Source: Paenarthrobacter ureafaciens (GTDB lineage: Bacteria; Actinomycetota; Actinomycetes; Actinomycetales; Micrococcaceae). From it: DNA of 64,000 nt. The DNA is taken from positions 624,109 through 688,108 of the forward strand of contig NZ_SBHM01000006.1 of assembly GCF_004028095.1 (NCBI RefSeq), in the 5' to 3' direction. The position numbers and the translations under genes were made by a program. Of the stretch, positions 23,823 to 33,151 are shown piece by piece. The notes below the pieces were generated by a model. It searched no databases and was not told the origin of the DNA. It saw only the letters and a program-made list of their open reading frames with translations. Positions within the stretch are counted from its first letter, which is position 1, and each line of letters starts with the position of its first letter.

Positions 23823-25067
23823 GTGAGAAGAACACCGCTTGAATTGGCCGCCATTGCAACCGCGGCGGTGCCCGGGCTGGCGCCGACGGCCACAGCCCCC
23901 TCCCCTGACGACGCCGACTTCGACTCCGCGTTGCTGATGGATGGCGAGGGCAAGCGCTGGCGCGTCAGGTGTCCGCGCCACCCGGAGGCCAGCACACGGC
24001 TCGAGACGGAGTTCATGATCCTGCGCGCTTTCGCGCCTGCCATCCGGGCCGAGCTGCCGTTCCATGTGCCTACCGTGGCAGGGACGGTCCGCCAAGGCGA
24101 CCTCACGACCTTCGTTTATGCCCATTTGCAGGGTTCCACCCTCTCCATCGAGGAACTCTCCGAAGGCAGTCCGGACCTGGCACGCGAGATCGGTTCGGCA
24201 CTTGCGGCGATCCACGATCTTCCCTTGGCGCTGGTCACCAATGCCGACCTCCCCAGCTATTCGGCCAATGAGTTCCGGCAACGCAAACTCAACGAACTGG
24301 ACCAGGCGGCGACGACGGGAAAGATTCCGGCCGTCCTCCTGCGGCGTTGGGAACATGCGCTCGAAGACGTGGCACTGTGGCGGTTCAATACCTCGGTGGT
24401 GCACGGCGATCTCCACGAAGACAACCTCATGGTGCAGCACGACGCCGTCACTGCTGTCACCGGGTGGACCGACCTCCGCATCGGCGACCCCGCCGACGAC
24501 TTCGCCTGGTTGGTTGCTTCCAATGAGGCATCGTTCATTGATGCGGTTCTGGCCCGGTACACGCAGGTCCGCCGCGAGAATCCTGATCCCCACCTGCTTC
24601 GGCGGGCAGCTCTCCTGGCCGAATTCGCGCTAGCGCAGTACTTGGTCAAGGCGATGGCCGTCGGGCACCAGGACATGACGGCGGAAGCCGAATCCATGCT
24701 GCGGTCGCTCGCCGATGACATCGAAGAGCAAGCACGGAAGGATGAAGCAGCCCGCGCCGAGGAAGGCACCACGGACGAGCGCGTGGACGCCGCTGCTCCG
24801 GCGGACGCCGGGACAGGTGCAGGGGCCGCTCAGCTGCAGGGACCGGCGCTTCCCGCCGTGAGTGTGGCGGCCATCCCTGACGCCGAAGCAGAGGCCGCTT
24901 CATCCGGTGCCGGGGACGTCGAGTCCGAACAGGACCCCGATGCCACGGGGACAATCCCCGTTGTCGCAGCAGGGCCTGCCACCGGGACCTCGGAGAAGGA
25001 AGACACCTCCACTACGGCCATCAACGTCGTCAAGCTGGCGCCGGTGCACGCAGCGGACAGGGCCTGA
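23823..25067 (+). CDS. Aminoglycoside/macrolide phosphotransferase-fold protein
   Basis: This protein kinase-like (APH fold) protein of about 414 residues has the catalytic loop HGDLHEDNLMV and a metal-binding segment LRIGDPADDFAW near residues 195-235, in the APH/choline kinase arrangement. The N-lobe is compact, with ETEFMILRAF as the helix-C equivalent. After about residue 305 the chain becomes an Ala/Glu/Asp/Thr-rich, probably disordered tail. GTG 23823 begins with RRTPLELAA; ATG 23787 is an alternative. It is encoded between two DNA-repair units and is convergent with adnB (15 bp between stops). Antibiotic resistance should not be assumed; the substrate is unknown. Confidence 0.8.
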   Translation: MRRTPLELAAIATAAVPGLAPTATAPSPDDADFDSALLMDGEGKRWRVRCPRHPEASTRLETEFMILRAFAPAIRAELPFHVPTVAGTVRQGDLTTFVYAHLQGSTLSIEELSEGSPDLAREIGSALAAIHDLPLALVTNADLPSYSANEFRQRKLNELDQAATTGKIPAVLLRRWEHALEDVALWRFNTSVVHGDLHEDNLMVQHDAVTAVTGWTDLRIGDPADDFAWLVASNEASFIDAVLARYTQVRRENPDPHLLRRAALLAEFALAQYLVKAMAVGHQDMTAEAESMLRSLADDIEEQARKDEAARAEEGTTDERVDAAAPADAGTGAGAAQLQGPALPAVSVAAIPDAEAEAASSGAGDVESEQDPDATGTIPVVAAGPATGTSEKEDTSTTAINVVKLAPVHAADRA

Positions 25068-25082
25068 GCCCCACCGCCACGA

Positions 25083-28000
25083 TTATTGCCCTCTCCCGCC
25101 ACCGTTGTGGAGCAGGGCCTTGGCGATGATGCCTTCAAGCTCTTCAGCCGTTCCGAGGTCATGCGGACGCACAACGGCGTCCTCAGCGACGTAATAAAAG
25201 GCAGCGCTGACATCCTCCAGCGGAACCTGCTGGAGCCTCGCCCAGGCCAGGCGGTAAACAGCCAACTGGACCGCCCGTGCCTCCAATTGCTTTCCTGAGG
25301 GGCGCCGACCCGTTTTCCAGTCAATCAAATGCCAGCGGCCGTCTGCGTCGCGGAAGACGGCATCGATCCTGCCGCGGACCACGACGTCCCCGATCTTCGT
25401 CTCCACGGGTACTTCCACGAAGGCAGGTGCCCTGTGTGCCCACTCAGACTGTTTGAACGCCTCAGCCATTTCCTTGAGCCCGTAGGCGTCGTCGATGTGG
25501 GCGTCCGCTCCCGGGGCCTCGTCGAGGTCCAACATTCCGGTGGTTCCGAAGTACTCTTCCACCCAAGCGTGGAAGGCAGTTCCCTTCCGCGCGGACATTC
25601 CCGGTTCCCGTGGCACCGGTCTGCGCAACTGTGCCAGAACTGCCGCGGGATCGGTTCCCAAGTCGACAAACAGCGAGGCCGAGATATGGCTGGGCAGATG
25701 GACGGCTTGCTCCGAAGAGTGCCGGCCATGGCGCGCGAGCAGAAGTGCAGCTTCTTCCGACCAGCGCAGGAACCGCCCGTGCGCCGCCGTGTTTTCCTGT
25801 GGCAAGGGTGGCTCTGACCCGTGATCCCCGATGAACCCGCGAACCAGTTCCGCTGCCCTGTCCATTGCCGCACGACGACCGGGGGCCAGCCGCAGGCGGT
25901 TGCCACTACGGGGATCCGACGGCCCTTCCAAGGGATCGTAAGGAAAGAGCGCTACCTCAACTGTGGTTGTCAGCGGACTCGACTGCGGCAGTGCTTCCTC
26001 GGACACTGATTCCGGGTGGATCCCCGCTGCGCCGTGGTCTGCGAGTTGGGCCAATTCCGATAAGAAGGGCGACATCTCTGCAATACCCGCCCTGGAACCG
26101 TTCCAGGCGGCGCTTGAGACCCACAGCACAAACTTTGCCCGCGTGTAGGCAACATAGGCGAGGCGCCGCTCCTCGGCCTCGCCATGGTGTTGAACGTCGG
26201 CTTTGAAGGCCTTCTCTGCGTCGAGCCATCCCTTCTGGTCAGGCTGGTCAAGATCCCACTGTGGAAGGTCCGCGTGGTCCCCCCGCAGCGGCCACGGCAG
26301 GGCGGACGAGCCACTGCTCCAGCGCGAGTCACGGTTGCTGGGGAAAGACCCGGAATTCAGGCCCGGCACGAAGACCACGTCCCACTCCAGGCCCTTGGAA
26401 GCATGGACTGTCAGCAGCTGTATCGCTTCCCGGTTCGCCTCTACGGGAGCTGCATCCAAGCCGCCTTCCTCCGAGGCCGCGGCTTCCAACCACGACAGGA
26501 AAGCCAGCAGATCGATCCGCTGCGACGTCTGCAGGAATCCTGCGGCGGCGTCCTGGAACGCGTCCAGGTTGCGCCGGGCCTGATGAATGCTGACACCCGG
26601 CTTGGCCGCTACTTCGATGTCCAGGAGCATGGCCCGTTCCACCTCACCCAAAAGCGTCGTGAGGTCGTCACCGATGTAGCTGCGCAGCACACGCAACTCC
26701 GCGGACAGCTTTGCGAGGCGGCCCAGGGCCTCCCCGCTGATGGTCCTTCCCTGCGCCGAGGTCCACCCGGCCTGAGGCAGGTAGTCCAGGGCCTCGACGA
26801 GACTGGCCGAGTCCGTGAGATCGCTTTCCACCACGACGGCCTGCGGATCCTCATGGTCATCAGGGAAGGCCGTCTGCACCCCGGGGCTTGACCGGCGACG
26901 CGCCAGGTAGCGTGACCAGTCACTGAATGCCATGAGGTCTGCCGGACCGATCCGCCAGCGTGCCCCCGCCAACAACCGCATCAATGCATCGGAGCGTCCG
27001 GGATCGGCCAGTACGCGGAGCGTAGCCACCAGGTCCACGATCTCCGGCGTATCAAGCAGGCCTCCGAGGCCCACGATCTGGTAATCGATGCCCTGGACCT
27101 CGAACTCCCGGCGCAGGCACTCCATCTGGGCTCGACGCCGGCAAAGTACGGCCATGGTGGGCCTGACCGGCGTTCCGTCTTTCTCCTCCTCAAAGATGGT
27201 TCGCTGGTACCGGCGGACATCCCTGGCCAGGGCTGCGGCCTCCTGTTCGTCCGTCTGGAAACGGCCCATGACGACAGCGCCCTCCACCGCCGCCGGGCTG
27301 GGGACCAACGGCGGCACCTGCACTCCGCCGGATCTGGTACGGTCACCGGCCGGGCCGTCTTTGGAGGCTTCCTGATTCAACGGTGCGGCAATGGTGTTGG
27401 CAGCCGTGAGGATGTTCCGGCCGTTCCGCCACGCAGTAGTGAGGTAGGAGGTGGGCGCCGGAGCCAAGCCAGGCTCTCCGCGTGCCGGGGCTGTGAGGCG
27501 GACCGGGAACTCGTGCACGAAATGGAACAACTGCCCGGCCGAAGCTCCCCGGAACCCGTAAATGGACTGGTTGGGATCGCCCACGGCAGTCACGGCATGG
27601 CCGTCCCCGAAAAGCCGGGAGAAGAGCACCAATTGGGCGTGTGAGGTGTCCTGGAACTCGTCAAGGAGGACCACCTTGTACCGTGCCCGTTCAGTGGCCG
27701 CTGCCAACGGAATATCGTGGGCAATCCGCGCGGCCAGCGCTACGAGGTCCCCGAAGTCCAGGACGCCCCTTTGCCGTTTGGCTTCCTGGTAGCGGACCAC
27801 CATATCAGCCACGCTGGCCCGCGTGCGCAGCATCGCTGCCATGTCCAAGGCGCCTTGGGTTGGATTCTTTTTGGAACCGGCAACGTAAGGCAACCGGGTC
27901 AGGACCCCGACCTTTTCCAGGATCCATTCCCGCACCGCGTCCGGCTCCCGGAGATGCTCGGCACATTCACCCGCGAGCTGGATGACGCCATTGACAAGAG

Positions 28001-28586
28001 TGGACTTAGCGGCCGTGAAATGCTCGAAGGTACCGTCGTAAGCCTCAACGGTCTGGCTGGCCAATTGCCACGACTGGGCGCTCCCCAGCAGGACGACGTC
28101 CCGTTCGATGCCCAGGCGCAATCCGTAATCGGACACGATGCTGCTCGCATAAGAGTGGTAGGTGGATACCTTGGGCTCGAGGTCGTCGGCGTTGGCCAGG
28201 CTCTCCGGAAAGCCAAGCCGGCCATCATCTTCGGCAGCAATGCGTTGAAGCGTAGCGAGCTTGGCCCGGATCCGGCTGGCCAACTCACCGGCAGCCTTGC
28301 GGGTAAACGTAACCCCCAGAACCTCTTCAGGACGCACCCAGCCGTTGGCGACCAGCCACACCACCCGGTCCGCCATGGTGGCGGTCTTGCCGGAACCCGC
28401 GCCGGCGATGACCAGCCGGGGAGTCAGCGGGGATTCAATGATGCTTGCTTGTTCCGGAGTTGGCCTGTTCTTCTCGCCAAGGATGCCCGCAAGCTCAGAA
28501 GGCGTAAACCGGACCGGGAGCGGTTCATGGGAGCGGGGATCGGTTGCAGCAGTTGTGCCCATCCCGTCCAGAAGATCGATCGTCAT
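25083..28586 (-). CDS. adnB: ATP-dependent helicase-nuclease subunit AdnB
   Basis: This 1167-residue subunit of the AdnAB motor-nuclease resects double-strand breaks in actinobacteria. The N-terminal UvrD-type motor has Walker A AGAGSGKTATM, motif Ia TFTRKAAGEL, motif II LLDEFQDTSHAQ, motif III GDPNQSIYGFRGAS, motif V TVHASKGLEWDVVF and motif VI YVAYTRAKFVL. The C-terminal RecB-type nuclease (about 990-1150) shows KGTAFHAWVE, GRIDAVF, LIDWKTG and the Q-x-x-x-Y helix AVQLAVYRLAW. All motor motifs are canonical, as expected for the leading subunit. ATG 28586 overlaps the adnA stop by 4 nt (ATGA), so translation is coupled. A/B naming follows the mycobacterial order from memory. Confidence 0.93.
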   Translation of the reverse strand: MTIDLLDGMGTTAATDPRSHEPLPVRFTPSELAGILGEKNRPTPEQASIIESPLTPRLVIAGAGSGKTATMADRVVWLVANGWVRPEEVLGVTFTRKAAGELASRIRAKLATLQRIAAEDDGRLGFPESLANADDLEPKVSTYHSYASSIVSDYGLRLGIERDVVLLGSAQSWQLASQTVEAYDGTFEHFTAAKSTLVNGVIQLAGECAEHLREPDAVREWILEKVGVLTRLPYVAGSKKNPTQGALDMAAMLRTRASVADMVVRYQEAKRQRGVLDFGDLVALAARIAHDIPLAAATERARYKVVLLDEFQDTSHAQLVLFSRLFGDGHAVTAVGDPNQSIYGFRGASAGQLFHFVHEFPVRLTAPARGEPGLAPAPTSYLTTAWRNGRNILTAANTIAAPLNQEASKDGPAGDRTRSGGVQVPPLVPSPAAVEGAVVMGRFQTDEQEAAALARDVRRYQRTIFEEEKDGTPVRPTMAVLCRRRAQMECLRREFEVQGIDYQIVGLGGLLDTPEIVDLVATLRVLADPGRSDALMRLLAGARWRIGPADLMAFSDWSRYLARRRSSPGVQTAFPDDHEDPQAVVVESDLTDSASLVEALDYLPQAGWTSAQGRTISGEALGRLAKLSAELRVLRSYIGDDLTTLLGEVERAMLLDIEVAAKPGVSIHQARRNLDAFQDAAAGFLQTSQRIDLLAFLSWLEAAASEEGGLDAAPVEANREAIQLLTVHASKGLEWDVVFVPGLNSGSFPSNRDSRWSSGSSALPWPLRGDHADLPQWDLDQPDQKGWLDAEKAFKADVQHHGEAEERRLAYVAYTRAKFVLWVSSAAWNGSRAGIAEMSPFLSELAQLADHGAAGIHPESVSEEALPQSSPLTTTVEVALFPYDPLEGPSDPRSGNRLRLAPGRRAAMDRAAELVRGFIGDHGSEPPLPQENTAAHGRFLRWSEEAALLLARHGRHSSEQAVHLPSHISASLFVDLGTDPAAVLAQLRRPVPREPGMSARKGTAFHAWVEEYFGTTGMLDLDEAPGADAHIDDAYGLKEMAEAFKQSEWAHRAPAFVEVPVETKIGDVVVRGRIDAVFRDADGRWHLIDWKTGRRPSGKQLEARAVQLAVYRLAWARLQQVPLEDVSAAFYYVAEDAVVRPHDLGTAEELEGIIAKALLHNGGGRGQ

Positions 28587-31500
28587 TCCGTGACCTGCTT
28601 TCCTCTGGCACACAACGGGCAAACATCGGGCAGGCGGCAGCCGTGTCCGCCGAACCCGCTCTTGCCGGGATCGTGCCGGGCTTCGAATGTTGCTCCTGCC
28701 ATCAAACGTGCGGCTTCGTTGACAAGGGGCCCAGCCCAATTGTCCTCTTCCTCCAGCGCATCCTGTTGTTGAATGACGGGCGTTTTGGTCTTGGTTCCCA
28801 ACTGGGCGAGGGCGGCGCCCCCCGGGGCGCGGGCGGATGCAGCATCCGTGGAGGAGCCGGCGTCGACATTCGGTCCAACCACGCCGGCATCCTCAAATGC
28901 CCCTTCGAGGACGGCGACCTGGTAAGCCCCGAGCTGCGGGTGGCGGGCAACGTCCGCCTTGCCGGGCTGGCGCTTGCCGGTTTTGAGGTCCACGATCACC
29001 AATCTCCCTTCGGCATCAATTTCCAAGCGGTCCACCTGTCCGCGCAGGACTGCGTGGCGGGCGCCGTCGTCGGTTCCGGACTCGCCGTGTTCGAGGTCCG
29101 GGAGGCGGACTTCGAAATCGTGTTCCACTGCCAACAGGCTTCGGCCTTCGCTGCGCATCTCCACTACGTACTGGGCCAGCTTGCGGACCATCAGTTCAGC
29201 ACGCTGGAAATCGAGCTTGCCTTCCCAGTTGTCCTTCATGCCCAAGGTGGGCCAGCGCTTGACGAGTTCGGCAACATACTCGGCTCCCGAGGCCTCCGGC
29301 AACTCCTGGGCAATGCCGTGGACCAGGGTCCCCAGGCTTCGGGCAAAGTCCGTTGCTGCTTCTCCGCCGGCGGCCTGGACAAACCAATCAAGAGGCGACT
29401 TGTGAACGGTCTCCACCTTGGACGGCGACACGCTGACCGTTCCGCCGGGCGGTACGATGGCGGCCTCCGAACTCAGGGGCGCCAACCCCCACCAGGAGTC
29501 CGGGTGGGCTCCGGGAACGGGCGGTTCGGCCATGGCGAGGCGGGCAAGCACACGCGCTGCAACGGCCGCGACATCGGGTTCTCCCGGAGCTGCCGGCTCT
29601 CCGGACTGTGCATGCTGACGGAGCTCGGCAACCAACGCACGCAGCGTCATGGGCCGGTCCACGGGGGTGTACTCCCGCTGGTACTCCCCCTGCGGCAAAG
29701 GTGCCGCATAGTCCAGGAATGAGGAGGGCTGTTCGTCCTCGGACGATACTGCCGTGCAGATCAGCACCTCGCGGGCCCGCGAAACCGCCGTGGAAAAACT
29801 ACGTAGCTCGTCATAACGGATGTCCCTCAGGCGGCTCAGTGGTCCGCGCCCCAGCGCGTATTCCACGCCATGCTCTACGGCATCGGCGAACAGGGTGCTT
29901 CCCAGCAACTCACCGCGAAGCCGGGTGTTGGGCCAGACCCCTTCCTGGAGCCCGGCAACTATGACGACGGGCCACTCCCGGCCTGCCGCGCTGGCGGGCG
30001 TCATCAGTTCGACGCACTCTTCCAGTTGTGCCCGCGCCGCCAGGGTGTCCATGGGAAGTTCCTGGTTCAGCAGGTACTCCAGGAATTGCTCGGGCCCGGA
30101 GCCCGGCAGCTGGTCCACGTAGCGTTCGGCCGTATGGAACAGGGCCATCATCGCATCAAGGTCGCGGTCGGCCCGCGCACCCGCATTGCCGCCTTCGAGG
30201 GCTGCTTCCGCCCACCGTGACGCCAGTCCGGTGGCGTTCCACAGCGCCCAGAGGACCGACTCGGCATTGGCCCCGGGCTCATTCGCAGCTGCGGAGCCGG
30301 CCGCAAGCATTCGGGAAAGCCTCCGTGCAACGCTTCCCTCGATACCCAGGGTTGCAAGGGCACCAGGCTGCAGGAGCGCTTCTACCAGGAGGGCATCGCT
30401 GGACCTGCCTCCGCCTCCCTGGAGCTCCTCGCGCCGCAGAGATTGCCGCAGCCTGCGCAGTTCAATGGCCGATGCGCCACCAATCCGCGAGGTCAGGAGG
30501 GAGACTGCGGTTTCCGGTGTGAGTTTCTCCGGATCGAGGACGACCGCGAAAGCCTCCAGCAGGGGCCGAACTGCTACCTCGTCCCGGACTGCGGAGTCGG
30601 CAACGGGAACGCGGACGGGAATTCCCTGGCCGCTCAGGTACCGCTCCAATTGGGAAATCTGGCCACCGTTGCGGACGATGACGGCGATCTCGCTGAGTTC
30701 CCGGCCCTCCCGTAGCTGCGCCAGGAGGATGCGCTGCGCTATGTAGCGCATCTCGTGGACGGAAGAGGGCAGTATGTGGCCCTCAGCCGTACCCTGCACG
30801 CCGGGGACGGAATGGCCGTTGCGCGGCTTGCCTGTTTCCGGCTGCGCTGGAACATCCGGCTGCGCTAGTACTTCCGGCTGCGCTAAAACACGGGCCAGCT
30901 GTCCGCCCGCACGTTGCGAAATCCGTGACGCCACCCTGGTCCACGCCTCGGCGACCTGCGGGGCGTGGCGATGCGTGACTGACAACGGGCGGACGAGGAC
31001 ATCTTCCTCCCGCCCGCCCCGCAGCAGGGATGGAAGGTCCGCCACCAAGTCCGGGCGCGCGCCTCGGAAACCCTGGACTACGGTGTCCGGCGAGTATGTG
31101 ACCAGGACGTCCTTGCCCTCGGCAATGTCTGCCAACAGTTCAAAGATGGCCGGGTTTGATTCCTGCGCATCATCAACCAGGATCAATTGAAGCCGTTCCC
31201 GTTCGGCTGCCAGGAAGGCCGGCGAATCCTGGAAGATCTGGCGGGCCGTGGTAAGAATTCCGGCGGGATCGAAGGCCTCCGGCATACGCAGGTCCAGGAC
31301 GTCCCTGTACTCACGGTAGAGTTCGGCCGCAGCCATCCAGTCCGGCCGCCCGCATTCCCACGCCAGCGCCACCAGGTCCTCGGCCGTGCGTCCGGATTCG
31401 ATAATACGGTCGAACAATTGACGGATCTCGTGCCGGAAACCCCGGGTGGACAGAGCCGCCGACAGGTCTTCAGGCCACGGCAACTCGAAGCCCGGCGCGG

Positions 31501-31963
31501 TGTGGCCCTCCAACAGTTCCTTGATGATGAGGTCCTGCTCAGGCCCGGAAAGCAGTTTGGGTGGCCGCGGCAGCGGCAGGACGCCTTCTGCCTTGGCACG
31601 CCGGATGACATCGAAAGCGTACGACGCCCAGGTGCGTGCCGGCGTCGTACTCAAGCTCCTGTCCAACCGCCCTGTGAAGGTGTCCCGCAAAGCAGCTGCG
31701 GCGTGGCGGCCCGGGGCAAGGATAAGGATATTCTCCGGATCCACTCCGCCCCCGGTGACGCGGCGTACGGCCGATTCAACCAGGACAGTGGACTTGCCCG
31801 TGCCCGGCCCGCCAGGGATCAGAACCGGGCCGCTGCCCTGCCCAAGGGTCACGACTGCTTCCTGGTCCGGCGACAACACGGGTGCCGCGTAATGCGTTTC
31901 CTTCGGAGGGAGCAGGCGCAGCGCGGCCGGGGCTTGGCGTTTCTTGGCGGCAGTTACGGTCAC
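28583..31963 (-). CDS. adnA: ATP-dependent helicase-nuclease subunit AdnA
   Basis: This 1126-residue partner of AdnB has Walker A GGPGTGKSTVL, a divergent motif II VDDAQESNP (DDAQ instead of DExQ), GFRGARPDL in the motif III position, and a C-terminal PD-(D/E)xK nuclease (GQVDRLE, VIVDLKTGK, HPQLGAYQ). The C-terminus ends in a cysteine cluster C1109-x5-C1115-x2-C1118 that should ligate an Fe-S cluster. The distant N-terminal cysteine expected just before PLxWF is Ser856 (KSPLDWF). A three-copy hexapeptide repeat lies at about residues 358-376. GTG 31963 overlaps the upstream ATL stop as GTGA. It is the second gene of the ATL-adnA-adnB unit. Confidence 0.9.
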   Translation of the reverse strand: MTVTAAKKRQAPAALRLLPPKETHYAAPVLSPDQEAVVTLGQGSGPVLIPGGPGTGKSTVLVESAVRRVTGGGVDPENILILAPGRHAAAALRDTFTGRLDRSLSTTPARTWASYAFDVIRRAKAEGVLPLPRPPKLLSGPEQDLIIKELLEGHTAPGFELPWPEDLSAALSTRGFRHEIRQLFDRIIESGRTAEDLVALAWECGRPDWMAAAELYREYRDVLDLRMPEAFDPAGILTTARQIFQDSPAFLAAERERLQLILVDDAQESNPAIFELLADIAEGKDVLVTYSPDTVVQGFRGARPDLVADLPSLLRGGREEDVLVRPLSVTHRHAPQVAEAWTRVASRISQRAGGQLARVLAQPEVLAQPDVPAQPETGKPRNGHSVPGVQGTAEGHILPSSVHEMRYIAQRILLAQLREGRELSEIAVIVRNGGQISQLERYLSGQGIPVRVPVADSAVRDEVAVRPLLEAFAVVLDPEKLTPETAVSLLTSRIGGASAIELRRLRQSLRREELQGGGGRSSDALLVEALLQPGALATLGIEGSVARRLSRMLAAGSAAANEPGANAESVLWALWNATGLASRWAEAALEGGNAGARADRDLDAMMALFHTAERYVDQLPGSGPEQFLEYLLNQELPMDTLAARAQLEECVELMTPASAAGREWPVVIVAGLQEGVWPNTRLRGELLGSTLFADAVEHGVEYALGRGPLSRLRDIRYDELRSFSTAVSRAREVLICTAVSSEDEQPSSFLDYAAPLPQGEYQREYTPVDRPMTLRALVAELRQHAQSGEPAAPGEPDVAAVAARVLARLAMAEPPVPGAHPDSWWGLAPLSSEAAIVPPGGTVSVSPSKVETVHKSPLDWFVQAAGGEAATDFARSLGTLVHGIAQELPEASGAEYVAELVKRWPTLGMKDNWEGKLDFQRAELMVRKLAQYVVEMRSEGRSLLAVEHDFEVRLPDLEHGESGTDDGARHAVLRGQVDRLEIDAEGRLVIVDLKTGKRQPGKADVARHPQLGAYQVAVLEGAFEDAGVVGPNVDAGSSTDAASARAPGGAALAQLGTKTKTPVIQQQDALEEEDNWAGPLVNEAARLMAGATFEARHDPGKSGFGGHGCRLPDVCPLCARGKQVTE
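30837..30890. repeat. In-frame 18-bp tandem repeat (three copies) inside adnA
   Basis: The 12-mer TCCGGCTGCGCT recurs at 30837, 30855 and 30873, each followed by a variable hexamer, giving three 18-bp units. Because 18 is a multiple of 3, the array stays in frame and encodes VLAQPE-VLAQPD-VPAQPE in AdnA. It sits in a segment rich in Pro, Gln and Gly that is probably an exposed linker. It is a candidate minisatellite that could vary in copy number between strains. Confidence 0.85.
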
Positions 31964-32376
31964 ACAGTCATTTCATCATCGGGCACTGACAAAATATGGA
32001 GCTGACGCTCCAACTGGTCGGAGATCACATCCAGTTGGTCAAATTCCTCGTCCGAAGGTGCCCAACGGGCAGACACCAGGTCCACCCTCCAGCGCCCCTC
32101 CCCCGTTCGCAGGAAAGCGTCATACGCACCGTGGAGCGGCGTCTCTTCCTGGAGGTAGTGCCGCAATGCTTCGGCTTCATGCCCGGGCGGCGCTTCGCCG
32201 CTGGCACGGAGGACGCGCCACCAAGGAACAGCGCTGCCATAGTGGCTCATCACGGAGCCGACCTGCCTCGGTCCGCCGGAGCCAAGGAGCTCCGCAACGT
32301 CGCCATAGGACACCGCGGCGCCCGACGGGATGAGGTCAACAACGGCGAGCACCGCAGTTACATACTCCATCCGCAT
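31960..32376 (-). CDS. Alkyltransferase-like (ATL) DNA-binding protein
   Basis: This 138-residue protein has the DNA-binding fold of O6-alkylguanine-DNA alkyltransferase (residues 5-75, including VSYGDVAELLGSGGPRQVGSVMS). In the active site PCHRV has become PWWRV (Trp52-Trp53), so the acceptor Cys is lost and it cannot accept an alkyl group. ATL proteins instead flip and flag O6-alkylguanine, typically for nucleotide excision repair. An acidic C-terminal extension (about 75-138) is beyond the usual ATL core. ATG 32376 was chosen over a much longer open frame. Its TGA overlaps the adnA GTG, so it is the first gene of an ATL-adnA-adnB operon. Confidence 0.92.
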   Translation of the reverse strand: MRMEYVTAVLAVVDLIPSGAAVSYGDVAELLGSGGPRQVGSVMSHYGSAVPWWRVLRASGEAPPGHEAEALRHYLQEETPLHGAYDAFLRTGEGRWRVDLVSARWAPSDEEFDQLDVISDQLERQLHILSVPDDEMTV

Positions 32377-32440
32377 GTGATCAGCGTAGCTGCAGAGTGT
32401 CGCTCCCAATAGTGTCGGTGCCGGCCGGTAGCTTGAAACC

Positions 32441-33151
32441 ATGAGTTCCTGGAATACCCTTCCCCGTGCTGCCTTCGACCTCGAGACCACCGGAAAGAAT
32501 TCCCGCTCCGCCCGGATAGTCACGGCGTCAATCACGGTTGTGGACTCCCGCGGCGAGTTGGTCCAGGAACATGAATGGCTCGCTGACCCCGGTGTTGAGA
32601 TTCCCCTGGAAGCAAGCGAGGTCCACGGCGTCACCACAGCCAAGGCCCGGGCCGAAGGCCGTCCGGCGGCTGACGTGACGCGCGAGGTCGCAGGCGTCCT
32701 CCAGGGTCTTTTCGATGACGGCACGCCCATCATCGCTTTCAACGCCAGTTACGACTTTACGGTGCTTGCGGCAGAGTCGGCCAGGCACGGCGTGCCGCAG
32801 CTCACCCGTTTCCCTGTCCTGGACCCCTACATTATGAACAAGCAGGTGGACCGGTACCGCAAGGGAAAGCGGACGCTGACAGCCCTTTGCGAAGAGTACG
32901 GTGTCCTTCTGGACAACGCCCACACTTCTGCTGCGGATGCGCTGGCCACCCTTCGCGTCCTGGACGCCATGGCGGGAAAGTTTCCCAAGTTGCACATGCC
33001 TGCATCCCAGTTGCATCATTTGCAGGTGGACTGGGCAGCTTCCCAGGCTGCCGACTTCCAGGAATACCTCCGCCGGAGCAAGCCTGCTGCAGTCATCGAA
33101 GGCCAGTGGCCGGTGCTCCCTCCGGAGGATGCCAGCCGCGGAGGTTTCTGA
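32441..33151 (+). CDS. DnaQ-like 3'-5' exonuclease (DEDD family)
   Basis: This 236-residue protein has the three exonuclease motifs of the DnaQ/epsilon family: ExoI FDLETTG (residues 12-18), ExoII FNASYDFTVL around residue 100, and ExoIII HTSAADALATL around 165, making it DEDDh. The C-terminal 50 residues lie outside the exonuclease fold. It lacks the polymerase III alpha-binding tail I would expect of a dedicated proofreading subunit, so it is better described as a stand-alone epsilon-like exonuclease. ATG 32441 was chosen. It is divergent from the ATL-adnAB operon, with 64 bp between starts, and so may share its regulatory region. Confidence 0.92.
   Translation: MSSWNTLPRAAFDLETTGKNSRSARIVTASITVVDSRGELVQEHEWLADPGVEIPLEASEVHGVTTAKARAEGRPAADVTREVAGVLQGLFDDGTPIIAFNASYDFTVLAAESARHGVPQLTRFPVLDPYIMNKQVDRYRKGKRTLTALCEEYGVLLDNAHTSAADALATLRVLDAMAGKFPKLHMPASQLHHLQVDWAASQAADFQEYLRRSKPAAVIEGQWPVLPPEDASRGGF

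Noticed and set aside
23823..25067. Macrolide or aminoglycoside resistance gene
   Set aside because: Only the generic kinase fold is visible; the long acidic tail and core-genome context argue against a resistance call.
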